Assembly (NCBI GenBank): GCA_003477185.1
Contig: DMTJ01000388.1
Coordinates: forward strand, 1 to 17,869
Source: Lentisphaeria bacterium
Lineage (GTDB): Bacteria; Verrucomicrobiota; Lentisphaeria; JABSQK01; UBA12247
Direction of reading: 5' to 3'
DNA length: 17,869 nt
Below the pieces are notes generated by a model. That model saw only the letters and a program-made list of their open reading frames with translations, did not search any database and had not been told where the DNA came from. This document shows, one piece after another, positions 1-6,458 of this stretch. Within the stretch, counting starts at the first letter, position 1, and each line of letters starts with the position of its first letter. A program made the translations under genes and the position numbers.

Positions 1-610
1 GCTTAGCCTGGGCGTCAATGTTGCCGTCGGTGAACAGGTGCATTTGCTCGAAAGGGTGGCTCTGGCTAAGGGCTTGGCCAAGCCCCAGGGCTGCGGAGAT
101 GTCTGCTGGAACGTCTACGGTCTCGAGCGAATCCAGTGCCTGATGCAACAGCCTGCGGTCGGTGGTGAAATCCACCAGCTTACGCGGATAATCTGCCATG
201 GCCAGCACGGCTGCTTGCTGATTCTTGCTGAGCGAATCAATCAGGCTTCGCGCTTCCTTGACTGCGGCCTCCAACTGGGTTCCGCCTTCCGGAGTGGTGG
301 CGGCCATGCTGGCGGAGCAATCGACGATGATCGGGACGCGCTCCCCGCCGCCGCTAGCTCCTCCCCAGAGAGGCTGCATAGCGGCCAAGACCAGTAGGGC
401 TAGGACGAGCAGTTGGATGAATAACAGGAGGTGCCGGCGGAAGCGCTGAAAGGGGGAATTGACGCGTTTGTCCTCGAGGACACGCTGCCACAATGCCAGC
501 GAGGAGACGGCGCAGTTCGCCCGGCGCAGCTTGAGGAAATAGGCAACGATGAGCGGAAGGGCCAGGAGGGCCAGCCAAGCGAGAGCGGGGGCATGAAAGC
601 CTAGCTTCAT
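1..610 (-). CDS. BatA-type vWA-domain membrane protein (3' end cut by window edge)
   Basis: The reading frame is open from an ATG whose first base is 610 to the window edge, giving 203 residues with no stop. Two hydrophobic segments lie at about residues 8-26 and 60-80, as in the N-terminal BatA (aerotolerance regulator) membrane domain. They are followed by the start of a von Willebrand A domain with the MIDAS motif D97-x-S99-x-S101 (IIVDCSASM) and a later LFTDG strand near 192-196. The start overlaps the DUF58 stop as ATGA (607-610), so the two are probably translationally coupled. Family members sit in the inner membrane and are found with DUF58 proteins and MoxR ATPases; the exact role is poorly defined. 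Domain assignment is firm; the C-terminal half is outside the window. Confidence 0.88.
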   Translation of the reverse strand, partial: MKLGFHAPALAWLALLALPLIVAYFLKLRRANCAVSSLALWQRVLEDKRVNSPFQRFRRHLLLFIQLLVLALLVLAAMQPLWGGASGGGERVPIIVDCSASMAATTPEGGTQLEAAVKEARSLIDSLSKNQQAAVLAMADYPRKLVDFTTDRRLLHQALDSLETVDVPADISAALGLGQALSQSHPFEQMHLFTDGNIDAQAK

Positions 611-1482
611 TTCAGCCACCCGGCGCGAAGAGCCTGGCCGAATAACATCTCCTCAATGCGGTCATCTGCGCAGAAGCTGAGATATCGCCCGCCCCGTGAT
701 TTGGCGAGCGAGCCCAGTAATTCTCGGAGATCGCTGAGGTGTTCATGGTAGAGCTGCATGAGGTAGGAGTTCGCCGAGACATCGAGCACCTCGCTGGTCT
801 CGCAATCAACCAGGCGCGCGTCACCGGTCAACTCTGGGTTGAGCTCGACCCCACTGAGAATCTGGGTGGCCATAATCTCGAGGCCCTGACTGAACAAGCG
901 ATTGAACATCTTCTTGAGGTCGCCCTGGGTGAGGAAGTCTGAGAGCACGATGACCAGCCCCCGCCCGCTGTGATAGCGCATGGCGGTCTCGGCGCAGGCT
1001 TCAATGCTCGCCTCCCCGTCGGAATTGAGAGTCTCTAAAAAATGTGCGAACTTCGCAATTTGGCCGCGGCCGCGCGCTGGTTTCCAGTGGGCGACACCAC
1101 TGCCGGTGATGGCATACGCGCTGAGACGTTCGCCGCCATACAGGGCCATGATGGCAAAGGCCAACGCCAGCTGTTGAGCGCGGGTGAATTTATCGTGCTC
1201 GGCCATGGATTTGGAGGCGTCGATCAGAAGCACCACGCTCATCTCGTCTTCTTCGCGGTAGAGCTTCATGTATGGGCGGCGCAGGCGGGCAAATGCGTTC
1301 CAGTCGACGAAGCGCGTATCATCCCCGGCGACGTAATTGCGATGGTCTGAAAACTCGTTGCTGCTGCCGCTTCTTCCTGTCAGGTGCTCGCCCCGCACTC
1401 GGCTGGTATTGCGCCGCGCACTCACGAGGCGCATGCGTTCCAGACGCTGCAACATGGTCGGGGGGAGCAAGGATGTTTTCAC
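607..1482 (-). CDS. DUF58 domain protein (vWA-like, MoxR-associated)
   Basis: This 291-residue protein carries the DUF58 hallmark, a G-E-H start near 31-33, then EFSDHRNYVAGDD and RFVDWNAFAR at about 43-66. A vWA-like fold follows with MIDAS residues D88, S90, S92 (LLIDASKSM). It is soluble, with no membrane segment. It starts with GTG two bases after the ankyrin gene's TAG; an internal ATG at codon 10 is the alternative, but the GTG start keeps the usual N-terminal leader of the family. No good Shine-Dalgarno site is visible, so coupling to the upstream gene is likely. DUF58 proteins are thought to act with MoxR-type AAA+ ATPases and membrane vWA proteins in maturation of partner complexes; no MoxR is in view. 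One copy of the dispersed 15-bp palindrome (1044-1058) lies inside the frame. Confidence 0.9.
   Translation of the reverse strand: MKTSLLPPTMLQRLERMRLVSARRNTSRVRGEHLTGRSGSSNEFSDHRNYVAGDDTRFVDWNAFARLRRPYMKLYREEDEMSVVLLIDASKSMAEHDKFTRAQQLALAFAIMALYGGERLSAYAITGSGVAHWKPARGRGQIAKFAHFLETLNSDGEASIEACAETAMRYHSGRGLVIVLSDFLTQGDLKKMFNRLFSQGLEIMATQILSGVELNPELTGDARLVDCETSEVLDVSANSYLMQLYHEHLSDLRELLGSLAKSRGGRYLSFCADDRIEEMLFGQALRAGWLK
1044..1058. repeat. Dispersed 15-bp palindrome, copy 1
   Basis: Reads GTGCGAACTTCGCAA. The core TGCGAA-C-TTCGCA is a perfect 6-1-6 inverted repeat, and the 15-mer differs by two bases from TTGCGAACTCCGCAA, the complement of the consensus. It lies within the DUF58 gene, where it is read as Ala-Lys-Phe-Ala-His. 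Confidence 0.7.
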
Positions 1483-1484
1483 GG

Positions 1485-3461
1485 CTAGTTAATTGGGGTC
1501 GTCAGCTGAAGTTCGAGGAGCCAGTGGGCTTTTCGCGACGGGCTAGCATTGAATTGGGCAATGACGCCGTCTGGGCGGGTGGCGATGATCGAAGCGGGCC
1601 TCAGCGGGCCGTCGCGCAGGCTTGCAAAGGCGGCCGCGCTTGATTCGGTCGGGTTCGCGGCCAGAGTCTTAAGCCACCTCTCGAGCTGGGCCACTACGTC
1701 CGGAAGAGTGAGCGGCTCGGCGGTGAGCTTTCCTGCGACCATGGTGATGATTCCCTGCCTCTGGTCTAGGCGGAGGTTTCGGTAGAGAGGAACGGTGGCT
1801 TGCGTGCCGTCCGGAAATTCAACCGTGACCCGATAGTCTCCGCGTTCGATAAAGTAGGTCTGGGGCTTGCCAAGTTCCTGAGTCTTCCAGTGGGAGCCGC
1901 GGATCTCTTTCCAAGATTTCCCAAGGGTAACGGAAATCTGCGGTGGGCCCTCTGGTCCTGTGGCGGGTGCTGCGCGCGGCTCTTTGCCGGGAAACGGCAG
2001 CAGCGCCCAAAGCTCAGGGGAGTTGGCGTTGTTGGCGGCGTCAATGGGCGTTTGAAGCCTGGAGCAGATCTGTTCTGGCTTGGCCCCAGCGGCTAGCAAC
2101 AGTTTCACACATTCCACCTGTTGCTCCTCTACAGCGAGGAGCAAGGCAGTGGCTCCGATCTGGTCGGTCGGAGTCTTGGGTTGGAGATTGGCGTCTGCCC
2201 CGGCTTGCAGTAGCAGCGAGACTGCCTCCGGCTTGCCGGATGACGCTGCCAGATGAAGCGGGCTGTACGCGGCACCCGGTTGCCCATCGGGCAGAGCGCC
2301 TGCCTCCAGGAGTGCGCTCAGACAGGCCAGCCCTTGGTTTCGCGCGGCGTAGGACAGTGGTACGAAGCCGTCCTTGCCCGCTGGCTGCGGGTCGGCTCCC
2401 TGCTTAAGGAGCCAGCGCACGGCTGCGACGTTGTCCTGTGCGGCTGCGCGGTGCAGCAGCGTGTCCTGTCTGGAATCCAACACTGCATTGATGTTGACCC
2501 CGGCGTCGAGGACCTGCTGGATGAGAGCGAAGTTTTCGGCGCGCAGCGCGTTTTCCAGGGCAGGGCGGAGGGCAACAGGGTCTGTCTCGACACCTTTCTG
2601 CAGCAGGAGCTTAAGAACGTCGGGGTTCTGGACTTGGGTGACCGGCGTGCGGCGAAATCGGTCAACTGCGTTGAGGTCACTTCCAGCGGCGAGCAGCAGC
2701 TCGATGGATTCCAAGGATCGCGGGCCGGGTCCAGAGACCGCGTCATGCAACGCAATCCGGCCATTGTCGTCAGTCTGGGTTGGATCGGCACCGGAGCTAA
2801 GCAGTAGCTTTACCAAGCTTGGCTTGTTGTGCTGGGCGGCGTAGTGCAATGCCGTGCGATTTGCCGCTCCTTGTAGCTTCGCCCATGCTGGCGTCATGGC
2901 GAGCTTTTTCTCTACGACTGCGAGCTCGGTATTAAGCAGCCACATGATGCGCTGCAAGGGCGGCATCTGATCGCTCGGCCCTTCGATCGCCCGCTGGAAG
3001 GCTTCGGCGATCGCCTGCTCGCGCTCGCGCAGCGCGTGGCCGCTCAACTGCGAAAGCGGCAGGCCGAATGCCTGTCTCTGTTGCTTGAACAGTACGATGG
3101 GATCATTCCAGGTCAGTTCGATGGAATGGTTGCCGTCGAGCATGAGTGTGTAGCGCGGGCCCTCTTTTGAGATTGATTCGACCTGCAGCACATGGCGCTT
3201 GCCGTTCATCAGGGCAATGATCGCCCGAGGTTGAATCTCATAGGTTGTGGATTTCATCATGCGGGTCATGACTTCCCGGGCAAAGGAAATCTCGCTGTCG
3301 TCCTTTTGCTCCTGCCTAAGAGTTGCGAGGACTTGCTCGACCCCGGTGTCATTGAGCACCCACAGGCCAACCATGGGCTCCAGGGTGATCTGTTGTTGGC
3401 CGCTGGCTGGGCCAGTCAGGAGAAGTGCAGCGAGGACCGCGGGAAAAAAGCGCCGAATCAT
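1485..3461 (-). CDS. Secreted ankyrin-repeat protein
   Basis: The chosen ATG at 3461 gives 658 residues opening with a clear Sec signal (MIRRFFPAVLAALLLTGPASG, cleavage likely before QQQ). A GTG 13 codons upstream (3500) is also open but would bury the signal, so I reject it. The mature N-terminus has a beta-rich stretch beginning VGLW. The middle, about residues 195-480, holds several ankyrin repeats with the usual marks: TALHYAAQHNKPSLVKLLL, LHRAAAQDNVAAVRWLL, SPLHLAASSGKPEAVSLLL, each followed by a GADP- or GADAN-like turn. The C-terminal 170 residues are not recognised. Ankyrin repeats bind proteins, so an exported scaffold or adaptor role is inferred. It ends 2 bases before the DUF58 gene, suggesting one transcript. 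No binding partner can be named from sequence. Confidence 0.88.
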   Translation of the reverse strand: MIRRFFPAVLAALLLTGPASGQQQITLEPMVGLWVLNDTGVEQVLATLRQEQKDDSEISFAREVMTRMMKSTTYEIQPRAIIALMNGKRHVLQVESISKEGPRYTLMLDGNHSIELTWNDPIVLFKQQRQAFGLPLSQLSGHALREREQAIAEAFQRAIEGPSDQMPPLQRIMWLLNTELAVVEKKLAMTPAWAKLQGAANRTALHYAAQHNKPSLVKLLLSSGADPTQTDDNGRIALHDAVSGPGPRSLESIELLLAAGSDLNAVDRFRRTPVTQVQNPDVLKLLLQKGVETDPVALRPALENALRAENFALIQQVLDAGVNINAVLDSRQDTLLHRAAAQDNVAAVRWLLKQGADPQPAGKDGFVPLSYAARNQGLACLSALLEAGALPDGQPGAAYSPLHLAASSGKPEAVSLLLQAGADANLQPKTPTDQIGATALLLAVEEQQVECVKLLLAAGAKPEQICSRLQTPIDAANNANSPELWALLPFPGKEPRAAPATGPEGPPQISVTLGKSWKEIRGSHWKTQELGKPQTYFIERGDYRVTVEFPDGTQATVPLYRNLRLDQRQGIITMVAGKLTAEPLTLPDVVAQLERWLKTLAANPTESSAAAFASLRDGPLRPASIIATRPDGVIAQFNASPSRKAHWLLELQLTTPIN

Positions 3462-3511
3462 GAAGGTACCGATTTCATGGAACTGTACGAACGCCGTCAC
3501 CGTACGTTGCG

Positions 3512-3526
3512 TTGCGAACTCCGCAA
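3512..3526. repeat. Dispersed 15-bp palindrome, copy 2 (intergenic)
   Basis: Reads TTGCGAACTCCGCAA on the plus strand, i.e. the exact consensus TTGCGGAGTTCGCAA on the minus strand. It lies in the 90-base gap between the exonuclease stop and the ankyrin ATG, so it would be in the transcript's untranslated spacer and could form a small hairpin. Confidence 0.75.
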
Positions 3527-3551
3527 CACGGATCGTCTGGGCGACAGGCAG

Positions 3552-4166
3552 CTAACGTTTCCAGCGGGCGGCAGCCTGGCGAAAGGTAAGCTGCTTCCAG
3601 GCAGGGTGGGCGAGAAGCTGCTCCAGAATAAGCGCGGAGCCAACGGCATCGTAAAGGGCGTCGTGAGCGGACCTGCCTGGGCATAGCTCTGCCAGCCTGT
3701 CCGCCAGCCCGAGTGCGTCGATGACATCCTGCAATGCGTGCGAGGCCAGGTCCGGGTAGGCCAGCCGCGTCAGCCGCAAGGTGTCCAGCCAGGGGCCAAA
3801 GTCATGCAACGGGGCCACGGGTTGCAATAGGCCCCGCTCGGTGCCAGCGTTATGGGCGACCAAGGGGCCAGAGAGCCAAGGCCGTCCAAGCTCCCCCCAC
3901 AAGGAGGAAAGGGTCGGTGCGGCGGCAAGTGTGTCGCGCAAGGCATGGTGATTGCCCGGCGCGTAGGGATTGAACGGGCGCTCACCGACTTGGAGGTACG
4001 ACTCGAAGATGTCAGAGATCTCGACGCAGCCCTCGCGCATGCGGACCATACCGATCTGCCACGGCTCATTGTCATAGCCCGGGACACTGCCAGTCGCCTC
4101 GAAGTCGATGGCCACTAGGACAGCCTGGCGGATGGGAAGATCCGGGTCGGTGGGCGGGTGGGTCAC
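3552..4166 (-). CDS. DEDDh-family 3'-5' exonuclease (DnaQ/epsilon-like)
   Basis: The 204-residue protein has an RNase H-like exonuclease layout. ExoI is D21-F-E23 (AIDFEATG). ExoII is VAHNAGTERGLL, where the usual aspartate position is glutamate E110. ExoIII is H168-x4-D173 (HDALYDA). These match the DEDDh superfamily, which removes nucleotides from 3' ends of DNA or RNA using two metal ions; whether the substrate here is DNA or RNA cannot be told. The length suits a stand-alone exonuclease, and no other domain is present. The GTG start overlaps the stop of the upstream small lipoprotein as GTGA, which fixes the start and suggests translational coupling. The D-to-E change in ExoII is the only departure from the family pattern. 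Confidence 0.87.
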   Translation of the reverse strand: MTHPPTDPDLPIRQAVLVAIDFEATGSVPGYDNEPWQIGMVRMREGCVEISDIFESYLQVGERPFNPYAPGNHHALRDTLAAAPTLSSLWGELGRPWLSGPLVAHNAGTERGLLQPVAPLHDFGPWLDTLRLTRLAYPDLASHALQDVIDALGLADRLAELCPGRSAHDALYDAVGSALILEQLLAHPAWKQLTFRQAAARWKR

Positions 4167-4345
4167 TTCTTCTTCTCTGATCCCCAGAGCCAGATGATCT
4201 CTGATTCCTCAATACGACCATCCGGTCCGATTCTAGCGCGATTGTTGCCGAGTTCGTCAATGGTCGGTGTGCGGCGCGTGGTGCGAACTACGCAACCAGA
4301 TACCAAGAGGGCTACAGCCAGAAATAGGAGAAGGCGACGCGTCAT
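4163..4345 (-). CDS. Small lipoprotein, unknown function
   Basis: This 60-residue protein begins MTRRLLLFLAVALLVSGC, a textbook lipoprotein signal with lipobox LVSGC and acylated C18. The mature part is only about 43 residues, polar, ending in a Lys run (GSEKKK), so it would be a small envelope-anchored lipoprotein. I recognise no domain. It is judged real because the signal is so clear and because its TGA overlaps the exonuclease GTG start (GTGA, 4163-4166). A copy of the dispersed palindrome overlaps the codons just after the lipobox cysteine (VVRTT), and another lies about 24 bases upstream of the ATG. No strong Shine-Dalgarno site is visible. Confidence 0.75.
   Translation of the reverse strand: MTRRLLLFLAVALLVSGCVVRTTRRTPTIDELGNNRARIGPDGRIEESEIIWLWGSEKKK
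4281..4295. repeat. Dispersed 15-bp palindrome, copy 3 (in lipoprotein gene)
   Basis: Reads GTGCGAACTACGCAA, two differences from TTGCGAACTCCGCAA. It lies inside the small lipoprotein frame just after the lipidated cysteine codon, in a different reading frame from the CELRN-type copies. Confidence 0.6.
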
Positions 4346-4368
4346 GTGGGTCTCGAAGAGTGTGGGAG

Positions 4369-4383
4369 TTGCGGAGTTCGCAA
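4369..4383. repeat. Dispersed 15-bp palindrome, copy 4 (intergenic)
   Basis: Exact TTGCGGAGTTCGCAA on the plus strand. It sits in the 51-base gap between the M50 protease stop (4397) and the small lipoprotein ATG (4345). Confidence 0.75.
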
Positions 4384-4396
4384 AAGTCGGGGCTTC

Positions 4397-5062
4397 TTAA
4401 CGCCAAGCGGGTCTTGGCGGCAGGCGTGTTTGTTGGTGTGCCATATAAGCCATCATACCATAAATCATCGTGCCAAAGACAAAGCCAGCCCACAGCGCTA
4501 GGATGGCGCAGACGATGCCCGCGTAAACGCTGACGCGCAACGCCCGATAGCTGGGATTCGAGACCTGGCCTTCGAGAAAGGTCTCAACCAACATGCCGCC
4601 GTCTAGGGGAAGCACCGGAGCCAAGTTGAACACGCCCCAGACCAAGTTCACCCAGAATGTGAATTGCGAGATTTTTGCCAGATTGGTGCCTTGTACATAC
4701 GGATAGATCAAGAAGGCGATGAGGGCAAGGGCAAGGTTAAAGCCCGGCCCAGCGGCGATCCCGAGCAGTCGCTTGTTCCTCGGTAGCTGGCGCTCCGAGA
4801 TGGCATGGCCGCCCATGATGTGCAGCACGATCTCACGCGGACAGCCCCCGTATTTTTTTGACACCAGCGCGTGCCCAAGTTCATGGCCAAGGATGGAAAT
4901 GAAGACGACGAACAAGCCAACGAGCAGGCCCCGTTGATCACCCCGGCCAATATCCCAGGCGAACAGCAATGCGATCACCCAGAACAGGATGTTGACGCGC
5001 ACGCGAATGCCGAAGATCGTAAAGCGCAAATCTTTGGCTGAGGGCTGAGGAATCCCGATCAC
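4397..5062 (-). CDS. Site-2-type membrane zinc metalloprotease (peptidase M50)
   Basis: This 221-residue integral membrane protein has the zinc motif H60-E-L-G-H64 in the segment ISILGHELGHALVS and the third-ligand motif NLAPVLPLDGG with D154. Both are in membrane-embedded helices, as expected for S2P/M50 intramembrane proteases. Hydrophobic segments surround about residues 24-36, 46-66, 106-122, 136-152 and 178-205. There is no PDZ or CBS domain, so it is a compact M50B-like form rather than RseP. The GTG start is preceded by AGGAG six bases upstream. It would cleave a membrane-bound substrate, often an anti-sigma factor or leftover signal peptide; the substrate here is unknown. It is the first gene of the leftward block and probably its promoter-proximal member. 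Confidence 0.9.
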   Translation of the reverse strand: MIGIPQPSAKDLRFTIFGIRVRVNILFWVIALLFAWDIGRGDQRGLLVGLFVVFISILGHELGHALVSKKYGGCPREIVLHIMGGHAISERQLPRNKRLLGIAAGPGFNLALALIAFLIYPYVQGTNLAKISQFTFWVNLVWGVFNLAPVLPLDGGMLVETFLEGQVSNPSYRALRVSVYAGIVCAILALWAGFVFGTMIYGMMAYMAHQQTRLPPRPAWR

Positions 5063-5234
5063 GGTGGGCTCCTACTGTGAATAGGTGGTACTGAAGTGTT
5101 GAACATGGTAGACCCCGCGAGCCCTGCAAAGATCACCAGCGCGGGAAGGCCCTGTGTAGCATCGGTAAACTCCAGTGTCAATCGGCCCGATTCGAGCTAT
5201 AGGTAACGAATCGAATCTCGATTGTGGGAGTACC
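5063..5234. promoter_or_regulatory. Divergent intergenic region
   Basis: This 172-base gap separates the leftward M50 gene from the rightward membrane protein gene and must hold promoters for both. On the plus strand GTGTCA (5175-5180) and TATAGG (5198-5203) are spaced by 17 bases, each matching 4 of 6 consensus positions. An inverted repeat, CGATTCG (5188-5194) and CGAATCG (5207-5213), lies across the -10 and the likely transcript start. I see no clear leftward promoter. Confidence 0.4.
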
Positions 5235-6380
5235 ATGAGTGACTACGAACTAGACCCTGAGACCCTTCGAGAGATCGAAGCGGAAGCCAAGCGGCAGGCT
5301 GCTGCCGAGCTCGGATTGGATGAATTCGGCCTAGATTTGGATGACGCTGATTTGGATTCTATCGACCTCAGCGATTTGGATCTGGACGGCAATGATGCGG
5401 AACCGGCGTCGGATGCTGTGGAAGAGGACGCCGCTTCTGGGGGCGGAGACGCTGATTTTGAGCTGGATGAAGAGACTTTACGCCAGATAGAGGCCGAAGC
5501 TCTTGCTGAGCTGGATCTTCCTAGCGACTTTCTAGATTCGGATGAGGAGGCAGCGCCTGCCCTCGCTGAGGAAGAAAAAGAAGAGGAGCAAGCCACCGCA
5601 ATTGCGCCCGCACCGAAGGCGAAGAAGCCAGGTCCTACAGGATCCGCAAGGAAGAAGCCCGCCGCTACGGGGGCAAGAAGAAAACCAGGCAGCGGTACGG
5701 CCGCAAAGAAAAAGCTTGCTGCGACTGGGACCGTGAAGAAGAAGCCCGCCGCTAAAGAACCGCTGATTGGGGCTGAAGATGACAGCGCGGAGACAGATCC
5801 TGGCGCGGAGGCACGGACTAAGGCCGTGGCCAAGGCTAAAGCGGTAGCCAGGGCTAAAGCGGGTGCCGGTAAGGGCGCAGCGGCTGGTGGCAGGAGCAAG
5901 AGTGCGCGAGTAAAGGCCAGGAGTCGCACTGCCACGAAGCCCGGCGCAAGAACGACTGCATCCCGGCCGCATTCAATTCACGCCACGCACGCGACCACCG
6001 AACCGTCTGAGGACGAGAAGAAGTCCAAGAAGATGTTCATTGTCCTGATCGTGGGTGCGGTTGTGATTCTCGCCCTTGGCGTTGCGTGGCTCTCCTCGAG
6101 CGGCAATAAGAAGCCTGCGCCTGCAGCGGCGACAACGCCAGCGACAGCAGTAGCCCCAGCAGCGCCTGCGGCAGCCCCAGCGAGCGATGCAGACAGCGCC
6201 TACGCAGCGATCAAGGCCGTGATCAAAAACGTCAAAAACAAGAATCTCAAAGACCAGCGCGGTGCAAATGCCGCCAAGGCAATTAAGCTGATCGACGAGT
6301 TTGTCGTCAAATATCCGAACTATCCGGAGAAAGAGAAACTTGTAAACACCAAGCGTGTGCTGGGAATGTACGTAAAGTAG
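5235..6380 (+). CDS. One-pass membrane protein with acidic repeats and H1-like basic region
   Basis: The ATG at 5235 follows GGGAG by four bases, fixing a 381-residue product; a start 20 codons earlier lacks this site. Residues 4-28 and 75-95 are two copies of a module, (Y/F)ELD-x-ETLR-(E/Q)-IEAEA. Between and after them is an Asp/Glu-rich tract to about 118. Residues 128-245 are strongly basic, Lys/Arg/Ala/Pro-rich, with repeated KKPAAT-like units resembling histone H1 tails. A membrane helix follows at about 267-286 (FIVLIVGAVVILALGVAW), flanked by KKSKK, so the charged N-terminus should be cytoplasmic. An Ala/Pro linker leads to a 60-residue helical tail outside. I recognise no family. Low-complexity charged architecture suggests binding to nucleic acid or an acidic/basic partner near the membrane, which is inference only. 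Confidence 0.85.
   Translation: MSDYELDPETLREIEAEAKRQAAAELGLDEFGLDLDDADLDSIDLSDLDLDGNDAEPASDAVEEDAASGGGDADFELDEETLRQIEAEALAELDLPSDFLDSDEEAAPALAEEEKEEEQATAIAPAPKAKKPGPTGSARKKPAATGARRKPGSGTAAKKKLAATGTVKKKPAAKEPLIGAEDDSAETDPGAEARTKAVAKAKAVARAKAGAGKGAAAGGRSKSARVKARSRTATKPGARTTASRPHSIHATHATTEPSEDEKKSKKMFIVLIVGAVVILALGVAWLSSSGNKKPAPAAATTPATAVAPAAPAAAPASDADSAYAAIKAVIKNVKNKNLKDQRGANAAKAIKLIDEFVVKYPNYPEKEKLVNTKRVLGMYVK
5826..5861 (+). repeat. 18-bp tandem duplication in the basic region
   Basis: Two adjacent 18-base units (5826-5843 and 5844-5861) match at 16 of 18 positions and encode VAKAKA-VARAKA in the membrane protein gene. This suggests that the basic region grew by in-frame repeat expansion. 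Confidence 0.7.
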
Positions 6381-6393
6381 GCGTTCTAAGGGT

Positions 6394-6425
6394 GCCCATG
6401 GCGCAGGTTTTGCCGTGGGTATAAT
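6394..6425 (+). promoter_or_regulatory. Hairpin abutting a TATAAT box
   Basis: In the 78-base gap before the large lipoprotein gene, a 9-bp stem (GCCCATGGC at 6394-6402 pairs with GCCGTGGGT at 6412-6420, two G-U pairs) encloses a 9-base loop. No T-run follows, so it is a poor intrinsic terminator. A perfect TATAAT (6420-6425) begins at the last stem base. There is no convincing -35 at 17 bases. It could be a weak promoter with overlapping operator, or a transcript hairpin between two co-transcribed genes. Confidence 0.35.
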
Positions 6426-6458
6426 GATCCAGCGAAGCCGCCCAGTGATGAGGTATAT

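Noticed and set aside
3462..3500. GTG start 13 codons upstream for the ankyrin protein
   Set aside because: It would place hydrophilic residues ahead of an otherwise standard signal peptide.
5243..5935. 230-codon antisense frame opposite the acidic/basic protein gene
   Set aside because: It is Ser/Ala-rich low complexity that mirrors the Glu/Lys-rich sense codons and has no independent evidence.
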